A stretch of DNA of 64,000 nt from a bacterium (GTDB lineage Bacteria > Chloroflexota > Anaerolineae > Caldilineales > Caldilineaceae). The notes beneath the pieces were generated by a model. That model was not told the origin of the DNA, did not search any database, and was given only the letters and a program-made list of their open reading frames with translations. Both the position numbers and the translations under genes were made by a program. Positions 16,602 to 26,326 of the stretch are shown in pieces. Within the stretch, counting starts at the first letter, position 1. Every line of letters starts with the position of its first letter. The DNA lies in assembly GCA_016124945.1 (NCBI GenBank), contig WGMT01000019.1, positions 28,890 through 92,889 on the forward strand, given 5' to 3'.

Positions 16602-18032
16602 CTAGGCAGTCATTACCGTCGCCTGCAAATAGGTGCGCATGATCTCGTGAACGCGGTACCGGCGGTCGCGGAGACTGCCGTAATTGTCGACCAGGTTGTG
16701 GATCACTAACTGCTTGATCGCGCTTTGAATCTTGGCATAGGGCAAAGGGCATACCAAGGCCAACGCCTGCATGGTGATCCCATCCGGCGCGGCATTGCCA
16801 ATCGCCGCCAACACCTGTTTGGCGGCAGCGCTCAACTGAATCCAGCTATCCTGAAAGAGGAAAGTGTAAAGATTTTCAATCACCTCGCCGCGTGCGCCGT
16901 CTAGATCGGCCAGGATCTCATCCAATCCATAGATGTGAAGTTGGTGAAGCAGAAAACGCAAGGCCAACCCATTTCCCCCCACAGCGTCCACAATCGGCTG
17001 TAACTCCTCCGCCGTCGCCAGCACAACATCGGTGAGGTTACCGGCAGCGGCGGTACTGCGGATCAACGCCAGCGCGTCGGTATGTGCCAGCGGATTCATC
17101 TGATAGTGATAGACGCCGTTGACGCCATAGAAACTCCTGCGTGAAGTCAAAATAAACTTCGACGGCTCCACCCAATGCAACAACAGATCCACCAGCGCTT
17201 CCACATCCACCATCTCTTCTAGATTTTCAATCAGAATCAGGCTCTTGTTGTTTTTGAGGTAGCGGTGAAGATCGGCCACAAGCTGGGGCTGATCCACGTC
17301 GACGGCAGGCGGCTGTGTCCCCAGTAGGGAGCGATGAAGCGCAACCACCGCCGCCGTCACCGTAGGCACCGGCTCAAGCGATGGCATCAATTGCCCATGC
17401 AGTTGAAAGTAAGTCTGGCGCGCCGTCACCCTGGCCGCATTGATCCAGGCGCCGTCTGCGTAAAGCAGTTGCCTGACCAGCGCCCCGGCCAGCGCGCTCT
17501 TGCCCACGCCGCCCATCCCCTCAATCGAAATGATGCCCGCCGATTCAGGATCGGCCAGAATGGGCAACAAGGTCTGCATGTGGGTGTCGAGCCCTATCAG
17601 AAATTCGCCCGACTTCACCCCCAACCGCTGTAAGACCGTGGCGGCGTGTCCTTTGCGCGTGGCGGCTTCAACTTCAAGTAAGATCGCAGTGAGCCTTTCT
17701 ACTGCGGCCCGTTGGATCTCGTGAAATTTCGACTCGCTCACATTGATTGCAGTGGCAATCGTCAACACTTTCTCGCCCTTCACAAAGCGACGCAGGAGCA
17801 GATTGGCCAGGTAAGCGTTTTCACCTTCCAGGCGACGCAGTGCATCTTCCAATAGAGCGTTCAAGGCAAGGCGCGGCGAACCATGCTGGTTTACATGTGA
17901 AAAGTGAGAAAGACGGCTCAAGAGTGGGGTGGCGTTTTCGGTAAGTGTGGGTTGCTGCCACTGGCGAAGCGCATTGAGTACGTCGTTGCTGGTGAGGAGC
18001 ATATCCCCGTCCGATCCATCGATGCAATACAT
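16602..18032 (-). CDS. NB-ARC (STAND) ATPase with N-terminal helical/HTH-like region
   Basis: 476 aa. I chose the ATG at 18032 since GAGGA lies 9 bases upstream; the longer frame has no such site. Residues 1-125 are helical and include a possible helix-turn-helix (EKVLTIATAINVSESKFHEI). The NB-ARC domain has GMGGVGKSALAGA as P-loop, SLILIENLEEM as Walker B and FILTSRRSF as sensor. A winged-helix-like C-terminal part follows (LSAAAKQVLAAIGNAAPDGI, then RRYRVHEIMRTYL). It lacks the TPR tail typical of larger relatives. It is convergent with the secretion locus and likely independent. Such proteins act as ligand-gated signalling switches; ligand and target are unknown. Confidence 0.75.
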   Translation of the reverse strand: MYCIDGSDGDMLLTSNDVLNALRQWQQPTLTENATPLLSRLSHFSHVNQHGSPRLALNALLEDALRRLEGENAYLANLLLRRFVKGEKVLTIATAINVSESKFHEIQRAAVERLTAILLEVEAATRKGHAATVLQRLGVKSGEFLIGLDTHMQTLLPILADPESAGIISIEGMGGVGKSALAGALVRQLLYADGAWINAARVTARQTYFQLHGQLMPSLEPVPTVTAAVVALHRSLLGTQPPAVDVDQPQLVADLHRYLKNNKSLILIENLEEMVDVEALVDLLLHWVEPSKFILTSRRSFYGVNGVYHYQMNPLAHTDALALIRSTAAAGNLTDVVLATAEELQPIVDAVGGNGLALRFLLHQLHIYGLDEILADLDGARGEVIENLYTFLFQDSWIQLSAAAKQVLAAIGNAAPDGITMQALALVCPLPYAKIQSAIKQLVIHNLVDNYGSLRDRRYRVHEIMRTYLQATVMTA

Positions 18033-18481
18033 CCGGCAATTCCTCGTCTTAGATGAGGCTAGCGAAGAAAGATGGCCGACAGGCCACCAACGCAAACGCT
18101 GTTTGTAAGATCAGCGGCGCAGACAGTGGTGAGCCATGTCCAATTGCAGATTGAAATAGACGCCGTGCCGCGAACGAAATGGACATCAACAACAAGGGGC
18201 ACCCATTGCAGCACGCAGACGAAGCTCCGAAGCAGTAAGCTGGCGCTACACGAGGAAAACCCAGGCAACGATAACATCGAGAGGAAGGCGGCACTGCGTA
18301 CCGGTAAGCGACGGAGGCAAGAATTGTAAGGGAAACCGGCTTAGCGGAGAGTATACTATGAAATGACAGCGTACGCCAGCGCAAAGTTGTGTTCAAAAAA
18401 GAGAGATCTGGGATTGGAGATTAGGGATTGGAGGCTAGGCTTGTGATTTGGTTGCTGAATCCTGAATTCTCAATCCCCCAA
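18033..18481. other. Intergenic region (449 bp) with heptamer repeats at one end
   Basis: No convincing gene is present between two minus-strand genes. The region should carry the promoter of the NB-ARC gene near 18033-18150, but no clear -10/-35 pair was seen. At 18412-18481 three GATTGGA-type heptamers face CAATCCCCCAATCA on the other side, another word-repeat element whose right arm includes the stop codon of the glycosyltransferase. Confidence 0.5.
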
Positions 18482-19630
18482 TCAACGGATTGCCAGGTAA
18501 AAATCGTAAAGCGCATCCCCTAACCGCGACCAATCATATTCAGTCGACAGCCTCCGCTGCGCATGGACAATCTGTTGCGCCTGTGCGCCGGGATCGTCGA
18601 GGAGTTCGGCCACAGCGGCGGCGAATTGGGCAGGCGTGGCGTACGCGGGGACGAGTTTGGCCGCACCTTGGCCGCCATAGTTGGCCTGTTCGCCTACGGC
18701 GGCGGCCACCACAGGCACGCCGTTGAGCAGGGTGTTGGCCAAACGCACGCTACATTTGGCCTGGTTAAGCGGCACGTCGGCGGCGGGGAAGATGGCGCAG
18801 GCGGCTTGGGCATAGAGTTGGCGCTGTTGGGCGGCGTCTACATAGCCCAACCAGTCGACGGGTGTTGTTTCTACCGCCAGCGCCTGCCGGAAAGCTTCCT
18901 CACGGGCGGGTTGTAACGCTTGCCCGGCTACCCACAAGCGCACATCGGGGCGCAAGCGGCGCATTTCCTGCCAGAACGCGCCCATCCACGCCGGTTCCAC
19001 CTCTACAAAACGGCTAAAATAGAGAAGCGACGGCGTTGGGCCGTTCGGCTCCTTGGTTGCACGCAACGACGTTGATGGGGGCGAGATCCCATTGGGCAAG
19101 TAACGGATCGGCATCTGCGGGCGTTGCGTCTGGACAGTTTGTTGCAGCCAACGGCTGGCTGCCGTCACCCCGTCGGCGTGGACAATACCCCAACTTTCCT
19201 GCCAGTCGAGGAAGCGCGCCACCAGCGGCGAATAGTCCCCAATCGCCGACCATGCCTGCTCCCAGTCATCCACATCAAGGATCAGGCGTGGGCCTCGTCC
19301 ACTGAGCCGCCGCCACTGCCAGAGGATGCACTGCACAATACCAGCATGGGCACGTGGCTTCACCACATGCACGATCTGCGGATGCAGCGTCCGCAACCGC
19401 GCCAGCAGCCGTCCGATCACCAGCGGCAGCCCACCGGCCAGCGAGACATTTTCTACGTGTACGCCCTCGTCGATCCAACAACGTCCACTGTCCGCTGGTG
19501 TGTCCCAGGGCGGGATCAACACCGTCACCTGGCAGCCGCGTTCAACCAATCGGCGTGCCAGCGGCAATGTCCGCGCCCAGACGGTGGTTTTTTGGCCGAG
19601 GCCGAAGGGGGTTACGAAGGCGATGTGCAT
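18482..19630 (-). CDS. Glycosyltransferase, GT-B fold (GT4-like)
   Basis: 382 aa from the ATG at 19630, where the fold begins (MHIAFVTPFGLG); a longer frame would translate a heptamer repeat and is unlikely. The N-terminal Rossmann half has LARRLVERGCQVTVLIPPW and IVHVVKPRAHAG. The hinge region reads RYLPNGI, and the C-terminal half has LLYFSRFVE, an LWVAGQAL strand and the donor-binding stretch NTLLNGVPVVAAAVGEQANY. Substrates cannot be told from sequence; envelope polysaccharide or glycolipid synthesis is usual. No Shine-Dalgarno is visible at this start. The gene next upstream on the same strand encodes a nucleotidyltransferase-like protein, but a 134-base gap with repeats lies between them. 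Confidence 0.85.
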   Translation of the reverse strand: MHIAFVTPFGLGQKTTVWARTLPLARRLVERGCQVTVLIPPWDTPADSGRCWIDEGVHVENVSLAGGLPLVIGRLLARLRTLHPQIVHVVKPRAHAGIVQCILWQWRRLSGRGPRLILDVDDWEQAWSAIGDYSPLVARFLDWQESWGIVHADGVTAASRWLQQTVQTQRPQMPIRYLPNGISPPSTSLRATKEPNGPTPSLLYFSRFVEVEPAWMGAFWQEMRRLRPDVRLWVAGQALQPAREEAFRQALAVETTPVDWLGYVDAAQQRQLYAQAACAIFPAADVPLNQAKCSVRLANTLLNGVPVVAAAVGEQANYGGQGAAKLVPAYATPAQFAAAVAELLDDPGAQAQQIVHAQRRLSTEYDWSRLGDALYDFYLAIR

Positions 19631-19657
19631 GGGAAATTGGCTGTTGGATTGGTTGAG

Positions 19658-19771
19658 TGATGCGTGATGCGTGATGCGTGATGCGTGATGCGTTAACAGC
19701 GTAGCGTGCCAATTGGGGACCAACCGTGTCAACCAATTACGCATTGCGAATTACGCATTACGAATTACGCA
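19658..19771. repeat. Heptamer-word element (TGATGCG x5 and ATTACGC/ATTACGA)
   Basis: Five perfect tandem TGATGCG heptamers (19658-19692) are followed, 42 bases on, by five heptamers of the ATTACGC/ATTGCGA/ATTACGA type (about 19736-19771). The second block is roughly the mirror of the first (CGCAT words facing ATGCG words). The right edge runs into the 3' end of the nucleotidyltransferase-like gene. Confidence 0.8.
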
Positions 19772-20652
19772 CTCTTCACCACCGACGGCCACCCATCCAC
19801 CTCAGCCGACAACAGCGCGAGGACGCTCTGCTCAAGCGCGGTGGGGTAGGCGACGGCATATTGGTCGACAAGTTGGGGCGCGTACCAGCGGTAGAGGACA
19901 ATCAGGGCGACGGCCTGGCCGATCCAACTGTCGCGGCTGACGGCGTGGATGGGCAGTGTCTTCTCAAATGCCTCGCGTTGCAGTGGACCCAGGTATTGGT
20001 TGATGCGGGATGGAGACGGCGGGCGTTGCGCCCCGTTGAGCGCCACCACCAGATCGGTGAGGCTCTGACGGGCGTCATTAAGGCGTTGTACGGCGGCGAG
20101 ATGTTCGTCGCGGTTCACCAGCGCAGGCAAGTGCGAAAGTGCAATCCAGAAGTAGGCCAGGTTGGCCGCCACCGACTCTACATCAGGCGGCGTCAACGGC
20201 GGCCAGGGCGCATCCAAATAGTCGCGCACAGAGGGCGAAAGCGACGGCTGCACCGCCAGCAAACGCAGCGGTCGATAGCGTTCCAGGTGCGACTGCAATT
20301 GTGCCAGCCCAACCCAACGCACATCGAAGTGGACCCCACCGCGTGTCACGTCCATGCGATCAGGCACGAGAGAGAAGCCACGAATCAGCGCTTCTGTGCG
20401 CAAACGGCAGTGCCAGCCTTCAGGCAACACGGCATCAATGCAATCGCACAGCGCCGCCGCCACGTCCAACTCAAGCGTCGCGTCCACGAGGACGTGTAGA
20501 TTGACGTTGCTCCAGCGGTCTGCGTCCCCGCGCGCCAGCGAACCCGAAAGCCAAACGGCCTGCATCCAGGCGAGCGTTTCGATCTGAGGCAACAGACGCC
20601 GCAAAAGATCATACTGCCGCGGGGCGGGTGATGAGAGATCGTTGATAGCCAT
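19765..20652 (-). CDS. Nucleotidyltransferase-fold protein lacking both catalytic Asp of the GSx-DxD motif
   Basis: 295 aa. The N-terminal part carries the nucleotidyltransferase signature GSLARGDADRWSNVNLHVLVD, but the usual S-D-x-D pair reads S-N-V-N; I checked the codons on the DNA (AAC and AAT). A third Asp follows in LHVLVD. The remaining 180 residues are helical, as in minimal nucleotidyltransferase/HEPN-type or aminoglycoside-modifying relatives (VAANLAYFWIALSHLP and later helices). Without the two metal-binding aspartates, catalysis is doubtful, so it may be a pseudoenzyme. An extended -10 lies so close to the ATG that the mRNA may be leaderless. Confidence 0.75.
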   Translation of the reverse strand: MAINDLSSPAPRQYDLLRRLLPQIETLAWMQAVWLSGSLARGDADRWSNVNLHVLVDATLELDVAAALCDCIDAVLPEGWHCRLRTEALIRGFSLVPDRMDVTRGGVHFDVRWVGLAQLQSHLERYRPLRLLAVQPSLSPSVRDYLDAPWPPLTPPDVESVAANLAYFWIALSHLPALVNRDEHLAAVQRLNDARQSLTDLVVALNGAQRPPSPSRINQYLGPLQREAFEKTLPIHAVSRDSWIGQAVALIVLYRWYAPQLVDQYAVAYPTALEQSVLALLSAEVDGWPSVVKSA

Positions 20653-20658
20653 ATGGAG

Positions 20659-20667
20659 ATTATAACA
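20659..20667 (-). promoter_or_regulatory. Extended -10 (TGTTATAAT) for the nucleotidyltransferase-like gene
   Basis: Read on the minus strand, TGTTATAAT fits the extended -10 consensus TGnTATAAT exactly. Its last base is 7 bases from the ATG at 20652, so transcription would begin at or next to the start codon. No -35 box is evident, as is common for extended -10 promoters. Confidence 0.5.
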
Positions 20668-20678
20668 GAGAGATTAGG

Positions 20679-20727
20679 GATTGGTGATTGGTGATTGGGT
20701 GACGCAATCCCCAATCCCCCCCATGCT
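20679..20727. repeat. Heptamer-word hairpin (GGTGATT type) in a divergent promoter region
   Basis: GATTAGG-GATTGGT-GATTGGT-GATTGGG heptamers are followed within a few bases by CAATCCCCAATCCC, giving a short hairpin. It lies in the 210-base gap between divergent genes, just upstream of the minus-strand extended -10. Confidence 0.6.
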
Positions 20728-20802
20728 CTTCTCCCCACGTCGGGATCTAGATTACCGACAGCGATAGCAAAGCAGTCAAGATATGAGCGAGGTTAGAAAA
20801 TC

Positions 20803-20811
20803 TGGTACAAT
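20803..20811 (+). promoter_or_regulatory. Possible extended -10 (TGGTACAAT) for the UPF0182 gene
   Basis: TGGTACAAT matches TGnTAnAAT and lies about 58 bases upstream of the start of the UPF0182 gene. No -35 hexamer was found at the expected distance, so this is tentative. Confidence 0.4.
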
Positions 20812-20868
20812 CAAGCTGCTACGGTGCACACACCGGTGCATCGGTCACTAACTGGATAAGGAATGGTC

Positions 20869-23800
20869 ATGAGAGAACGAGACCCGTTTCGTGAGTTGAT
20901 CGAAAATCTCAACGAAGAAGATTGGAAGAGCATCGAACGGGAATTGCTCGACCGTGATGGAGGGAATGGCGGCCCAGGCGACGGTGGACGGCGTCCGGGC
21001 GGCGGTGGAAGTGGTGGTGGTGAAGTTCCCCAGGGCAGCCTGCGCGCGCTGTGGTGGATCATTGTGCCCTTCCTCTTGCTTACCCTTTTCAACCGCGGCT
21101 TGAGCTACTACACCGATTGGCTCTGGTACGATAGCTTGGAGTTTGCTTCCATCTTCATCACCCGCATAACGGCATCGATTGGTTTGCTGGTGGTAGGCGC
21201 GTTGATCTTCTGGATCTTCCTGGCGCTGAATGTATTGTTGGCGCGCAGGTTGGAACCACGCGGGCTGGACGACACACCGATCAGCCAGATTGCAGAAGCC
21301 CTGGGCGTGCGGATCACGCCTGTGATTCTGCTGGCTGGTGCTGTCTTCGCCTTCTTTATGGGGTCGGGGCTGGCCACGGCCTGGGAGGAGTTGCTGCTCT
21401 ACTTCAACCAGAGTAGCTTCAACCTCATGGATCCCCTCTTCAACAACGATGTGAGCTTTTACATCTTCACCTTGCCCGTCTGGCAGATTGCCCGCAATTG
21501 GATGATGACCACGTTGGTGATCACCTTGCTGGCGACGGCGCTGGTGAGCGGCATCGGCTGGCGCGGCTGGTATGCCAGTGCGGCAGTGCGAGCACATCTG
21601 GGCGGGTTGGGTGCCCTGATCCTGCTGCTGATTGCCTGGCAATACCGCCTGGATTCGTTTCAGTTGCTCTACGGCGCGCGTGGCGCCGTCTTTGGAGCAG
21701 GCTATACCGACGTCAACGCGCAGTTGCCTGCCTTCAACATCTTGATCGTGGTGACGTTGATTGCGGCGGTGCTGCTGCTGGCCAATATCTTCTTCCGGCA
21801 GACGTGGCGTGCGATGTTGGCGGTAGTTGTGGTCTGGTTCGGGATTTCGGTGGTGGCGGGTGAAATCTACCCTGGCCTTGTCCAACAGTTTCAGGTGGAA
21901 CCCAACGAATTCACGCTAGAGAGCCAGTACATCGAAAACAATATTGCCTTCACCCGCGCCGCTTATGATCTGAGCGAGGTAGAGACGATCAACTACCGCG
22001 CGGTGGACGAGATTTCGGTGGATGCGCTCCTCACCAACCCGGAGACGATTGCGAATATTCGTGTGTGGGACTACCGTCCGCTCTTTTTGACCTACAATCA
22101 GATTCAGGCGCTACGCCAGTACTACGTCTTTAACGACATCGACGTTGACCGTTACCTGATCGACGGCGAAGTTCGGCAGGTAATGCTGGCAGCCCGTGAA
22201 CTCTTCCCTGATGGGCTGAGCGAAGAGGCACAGACATGGATCAACCGGCGTCTGGTCTACACACATGGCTACGGTGTGGCGATCTCGCCCGTGGCCGAGT
22301 TGACCCGTGATGGGCTGCCCACCTTCCTGCTCAAAGATCTGCCGCCAAGTGGCATCATGGAGAACACAACGCCGCAGATCTACTTCGGTGAGCGCACCGA
22401 CGATTATGTCATTGTGCGTACCGGCACCCCGGAATTCGACTATCCGGCGGAGGGAGGGAACGTCTTCACCAGCTTCTCCGCCGAAACAGGTATTGAGATC
22501 GGCAACATGCTCACACGTGTCGCCTTCGCATTGCGCTTTGGTGACATCAACATCCTGCTCAACGGCGACATCACGCCTGAGAGCCGGTTGCTGTGGCAGC
22601 GCAACATTGCAGCACGTGCACAGGAAGTTGCTCCCTTCCTACGCTTCGACGCCGATCCCTACATCGTCTTGGGCGAAGACGGCAAACTCTACTGGTTCCA
22701 AGATGCGTATACCACGAGCCGCCTCTTCCCCTACAGCACGCCGCTGGAGTTGACCAACCCACTGCTGCCACGGTGGAACCTCAACTACATCCGCAACACC
22801 GTAAAGGTGGTCACCGATGCCTATACAGGTGAGATGACCTTTTATGTGGTCGATGAAGAGGAGCCTCTAATCCAGGCTTACCGCCAGATCTTCCCAGATC
22901 TGTTCACGCCCTTTTCAGAGATGCCCTCCTTTCTGACGCGGCACGTTCGCTACCCTACGGATATGTTCTCGATCCAGGCCGAAGTCTTCCGTACCTATCA
23001 CATGGTCGATACAGCCGAGTTCTACAACCGCGAGGATCTGTGGGCGTGGCCGACGGAAGTCTTCGACAACAGCACGGTGTTGATGGAGCCTTACTACGTG
23101 CTCATGGAACTGCCCGGCCAGGATACAGGGCTGGACTTCATCCAGATCTTGCCTTTCACACCGGCCAATCGCGAAAATATGATTGCATGGCTGGCGGCGA
23201 AGAGCGACCCGGCAAGCTATGGCGACAAGGTCGTCTACCAGTTTGGTAAAGACACGCTCTTTTTCGGCCCCAAGCAGGTGGAAGCCCGTATCGATCAGGA
23301 TCCCATCATCTCGCAGCAATTGAGCCTGTGGAACCAACAGGGCAGCCAGGTGATCCGCGGCAACCTGCTGGTGATCCCCATCGGCAACGGCCTGCTCTAC
23401 GTAGAGCCGCTCTATCTACAGGCCGCCAACGGGCGTATCCCCGAACTGCGGCGTGTGATTGTGGCGACAGCCGATCAGGTGGTGATGGAGCAGAACCTGG
23501 GGCTGGCGCTGGTACGGCTCTTTGGAGAGGAACTTGTCGACGTCCCCGAACTTGCGGCTTTGTTTGGTGAAGGAACAAGTTTGGGGTTACCGGCAGATCT
23601 GCCCACCATCATCGAAGACGGTGGATTAGGGCAGGCGACACTAGAGGAACTGATAATCGAAGCCAACGAGCGTTATAACCTGGCCCAAGCCGCCATTCGC
23701 GAAGGGGACTGGGCCGAGTACGGTATACAGATCGAAGCGTTGGAACAGGTCTTGACGCAGTTGAGCGAAGTCACCGGGGTTGAAATCGCCCCTGAATTCG

Positions 23801-23874
23801 TTCCCGTCGATCCCGATGCCCCTGCAGAAGACGCACCGGCAGAAGAAGAACCTGCTGCGGAGAGCGGGGCATAG
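20869..23874 (+). CDS. UPF0182 family large membrane protein
   Basis: 1001 aa. I favour the ATG at 20869, 6 bases after AAGGA; the ATG at 20863 would overlap that spacing. An N-terminal cytoplasmic segment with a Gly-rich patch (residues 25-50) precedes about seven membrane helices (60-330). A large external domain follows (340-900) with family-typical phrases such as VEPNEFTLESQYIENNIAFTR cut short here, IRVWDYRPL, PQIYFGER, YPTDMFSIQAEVF and LPFTPANRENMIAWLAA. The C-terminus is an acidic, Ala/Pro-rich tail. The family is widespread in Actinobacteria, Cyanobacteria and Chloroflexota and has no agreed biochemical role. Length is close to the family norm. Confidence 0.9.
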   Translation: MRERDPFRELIENLNEEDWKSIERELLDRDGGNGGPGDGGRRPGGGGSGGGEVPQGSLRALWWIIVPFLLLTLFNRGLSYYTDWLWYDSLEFASIFITRITASIGLLVVGALIFWIFLALNVLLARRLEPRGLDDTPISQIAEALGVRITPVILLAGAVFAFFMGSGLATAWEELLLYFNQSSFNLMDPLFNNDVSFYIFTLPVWQIARNWMMTTLVITLLATALVSGIGWRGWYASAAVRAHLGGLGALILLLIAWQYRLDSFQLLYGARGAVFGAGYTDVNAQLPAFNILIVVTLIAAVLLLANIFFRQTWRAMLAVVVVWFGISVVAGEIYPGLVQQFQVEPNEFTLESQYIENNIAFTRAAYDLSEVETINYRAVDEISVDALLTNPETIANIRVWDYRPLFLTYNQIQALRQYYVFNDIDVDRYLIDGEVRQVMLAARELFPDGLSEEAQTWINRRLVYTHGYGVAISPVAELTRDGLPTFLLKDLPPSGIMENTTPQIYFGERTDDYVIVRTGTPEFDYPAEGGNVFTSFSAETGIEIGNMLTRVAFALRFGDINILLNGDITPESRLLWQRNIAARAQEVAPFLRFDADPYIVLGEDGKLYWFQDAYTTSRLFPYSTPLELTNPLLPRWNLNYIRNTVKVVTDAYTGEMTFYVVDEEEPLIQAYRQIFPDLFTPFSEMPSFLTRHVRYPTDMFSIQAEVFRTYHMVDTAEFYNREDLWAWPTEVFDNSTVLMEPYYVLMELPGQDTGLDFIQILPFTPANRENMIAWLAAKSDPASYGDKVVYQFGKDTLFFGPKQVEARIDQDPIISQQLSLWNQQGSQVIRGNLLVIPIGNGLLYVEPLYLQAANGRIPELRRVIVATADQVVMEQNLGLALVRLFGEELVDVPELAALFGEGTSLGLPADLPTIIEDGGLGQATLEELIIEANERYNLAQAAIREGDWAEYGIQIEALEQVLTQLSEVTGVEIAPEFVPVDPDAPAEDAPAEEEPAAESGA

Positions 23875-23907
23875 TAGAACGCAGCACTCGTTTCGCACAG
23901 TTTGATT

Positions 23908-24019
23908 AAATGAGTAATGAGTAATGAATAGGGCAGGCTCGCTGCCGTTTCTCTTGAACAAAGTTCTATCCAAGAGAAACAGCAGTTTTCCAAACCTATT
24001 TATTACTCATTACTCATTT
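23908..24019. repeat. Heptamer-word hairpin with inner palindromic core (GAGTAAT type)
   Basis: Outer arms of 25 bases (23908-23932 and 23995-24019) built from GAGTAAT words are inverted copies with a single mismatch. Between them an inner pair, GCTGCCGTTTCTCTTG and CAAGAGAAACAGCAG, can also pair around a 14-base loop. The inner core resembles that of the element at 28729. Confidence 0.85.
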
Positions 24020-24052
24020 TTGCAACCGGAAATCCGGCAAAGGGGAAGTCTC

Positions 24053-26035
24053 ATGGGCATCGCCTCAGATATCGCGATTATTGTTGTGGCCGGGTTGATT
24101 GGAGGTCTGATCGCGCAACGGCTCCATCAGCCGCTGATCCTGGGCTATATTCTGACAGGGCTCATTGTAGGGCCACATACCGGCGGCGTCACAGTATCTA
24201 ACGTAGACGATATTGAATTGCTGGCCGAGATCGGTGTTGCGTTACTGCTCTTTGCGCTGGGCATTCAACTATCACTGAAGCAGTTGCGCCCTGTGCGCAC
24301 GATTGCACTGATTGGGACACCGATTCAGATCGTCCTGACTATGGGGCTGGGCCTGGGCATTGGCCGATACCTTGGCTGGAATTGGATCGATTCGATCTGG
24401 TTCGGCGCGCTGATTGCGCCGTCGAGCACGATGGTGATCCTCAAAACGCTAATGAGCCTGGGCCGCATGGGGACGCTCTCCAGCCGGATCATGGTGGGCA
24501 TGTCTGTGGTACAGGATCTGGCAGTGATCCCGCTCATGATCATCTTGCCGCAGTTGAACGATTTGGAGGCAGGGTTGCCCGCGTTGGGATGGGCGGCGTT
24601 ACGGGCGGTCATCTTCCTGGCGCTGATGGTCTTCCTGGGTACGCGGCTGATCCCAGCCCTGATGCGTCACATTGCGGCGTGGAATTCACGTGAACTCTTT
24701 TTGTTGGCGATTACGGCGATTGGGTTGGGTATCGGCTACCTTACCTACCTCTTCGGCCTTTCATTTGCCTTTGGCGCATTCGTGGCCGGGCTGGTGTTGA
24801 GTGAATCCGATTACAGCTACCAGGCACTCAGTGACATTGTACCGCTGCGCGATCTCTTTGGTCTGCTCTTTTTTGCCTCGGTGGGGATGTTGCTCGACCC
24901 GATCTTCTTGTACAACAACATTGAGATCATCCTTTTGATCGTGTTGATGATTGTGGTGGGGAAGAGCTTGATCTTTGGTGTGTTGACAAGGCTTTTCGGC
25001 TATGTCAACGTGGCGCCGCTGGCGGTGGCGTTAACCATGTTTCCGATTGGGGAATTTTCGTTTGTGCTGGCAGGGGTGGGGCTGGCCAGCGGCTCTATCG
25101 GCCAGGATCTTTACGCGTTGCTCCTTGCCACAGCGGTAATGACCATGATCCTCACGCCGCTGCTAGCGCGCGCCGCTGATCCAATCTACCGGCTGAGCAA
25201 GCGCTGGTTCCGTCACGAGCCCATCGACACGTTCAACTTGCCCAAGGAAGGACTGCACAGTCACGTGGTGATTGCAGGGGCGGGGCAGGTGGGACAGTTT
25301 GTGGCCGGCGTGCTCAAGGAGTATGGACAGCACGCCGTGGTGATTGATCTTAACCAACAGCGCGTAGACGAAGCACGTCGGCGCGGGCTGGCCGCCATCT
25401 ACGGCGACGCCGGCCATCCGATGGTCCTCGAAGCAGCGGGGATCGATGAGGCGCGCCTGTTGTTGGTGACGCTCCCGTCTATGGAAGCGGCGCAGGCACT
25501 GGTGGAATATGTTCATCGCCTGCGCCCCAATCTGCACATTGTGGTGCGCGCCGAAAGTGTAGAGCAGATGGAACGGCTGCACGCGCTAGGTGTCTATGAA
25601 GTGGTGCAGCCCAAGTTTGAGGCAGGGCTGGAGATCACGCGCCAGGCCATGCTGCACCTTGATCTGACACCCAGCGAGATCCAACTCTTCACCGACAGCG
25701 TACGCCATGATCACTACGCGCCGCTCTACGACGCCCACCCCGACTATCACATGATGCATCATCTACATCAAGTCGAGCGTAGCATTGATCTAAACTGGGT
25801 GGAGTTGACAGCAGACAGCCCATTGGTAGGCCATACGCTGGCCGATTGCGCCATCCGTAGCCAGACCGGCGCATCGGTGGTGGCAATTTTCCATGAGCAC
25901 AATGTGATCACCAACCCCCCGCGCGATCATCGTTTTATGGCTGGGGAACGCGTCGGCGTGTTGGGCAACGGTGAAGAGATAACGGCATTTCGGCGGTTGG
26001 CCCAGGCACAAGCAGTTGAGCTGGAAAAGCAATAA
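24053..26035 (+). CDS. CPA2-type monovalent cation:proton antiporter with RCK (TrkA-N/TrkA-C) domains
   Basis: 660 aa from the ATG at 24053, preceded by AGGGGAAG; a longer frame would read through a repeat element. Residues 1-390 hold about twelve membrane helices of the Kef/NhaP2 family ([46 protein letters not shown]). Residues 415-540 are a TrkA-N Rossmann domain with [17 protein letters not shown] and an acidic VIDLN for NAD binding. The last about 80 residues are a TrkA-C ligand-binding domain ([20 protein letters not shown]). It would exchange K+ or Na+ for protons under nucleotide control. The gene stands alone between two intergenic repeat regions. Confidence 0.9.
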   Translation: MGIASDIAIIVVAGLIGGLIAQRLHQPLILGYILTGLIVGPHTGGVTVSNVDDIELLAEIGVALLLFALGIQLSLKQLRPVRTIALIGTPIQIVLTMGLGLGIGRYLGWNWIDSIWFGALIAPSSTMVILKTLMSLGRMGTLSSRIMVGMSVVQDLAVIPLMIILPQLNDLEAGLPALGWAALRAVIFLALMVFLGTRLIPALMRHIAAWNSRELFLLAITAIGLGIGYLTYLFGLSFAFGAFVAGLVLSESDYSYQALSDIVPLRDLFGLLFFASVGMLLDPIFLYNNIEIILLIVLMIVVGKSLIFGVLTRLFGYVNVAPLAVALTMFPIGEFSFVLAGVGLASGSIGQDLYALLLATAVMTMILTPLLARAADPIYRLSKRWFRHEPIDTFNLPKEGLHSHVVIAGAGQVGQFVAGVLKEYGQHAVVIDLNQQRVDEARRRGLAAIYGDAGHPMVLEAAGIDEARLLLVTLPSMEAAQALVEYVHRLRPNLHIVVRAESVEQMERLHALGVYEVVQPKFEAGLEITRQAMLHLDLTPSEIQLFTDSVRHDHYAPLYDAHPDYHMMHHLHQVERSIDLNWVELTADSPLVGHTLADCAIRSQTGASVVAIFHEHNVITNPPRDHRFMAGERVGVLGNGEEITAFRRLAQAQAVELEKQ

Positions 26036-26161
26036 TCTACCTTTTGCCTTCCCCGCGTTTCTCACCGATAATTAGCGGTTGTCTGATCTTACATCACCGG
26101 ATAGGACACAACGGCGTAAATCGGTCGCTGTATTCTGAAGATATGCGGAAGGACTTACGCC

Positions 26162-26260
26162 CGCCGAATGAATTCGGCGTCTGACATGGGAAACCGGCTC
26201 AAGCCGGTTCTGGGAACACGATTCATCGTGTTTCCCATTTCAGCCGGCGGTTTCAACCGC
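26162..26260. repeat. Chain of four small hairpins
   Basis: Four consecutive stem-loops are visible in the 291-base gap: CGCCGAAT/ATTCGGCG (26162-26179), AACCGGC/GCCGGTT (26192-26209), GGGAACACGAT against ATCGTGTTTCCC (26212-26236), and GCGGTT/AACCGC (26247-26260). It resembles REP/BIME-type intergenic elements. The rest of the gap shows no gene. Confidence 0.65.
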
Positions 26261-26326
26261 TGGGTTACGGAATAATTTTTTAATGTGCAGGATTGCGGCC
26301 TTATATCCAAAGAATCGATCGCGACC

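Noticed and set aside
19658..19771. Possible CRISPR array from regularly repeated TGATGCG
   Set aside because: Units are contiguous heptamers without unique spacers and no cas genes are near.
20848..21885. 345-codon minus-strand frame
   Set aside because: It lies entirely opposite the UPF0182 gene and is rich in Gln/His/Arg as expected of an antisense shadow.
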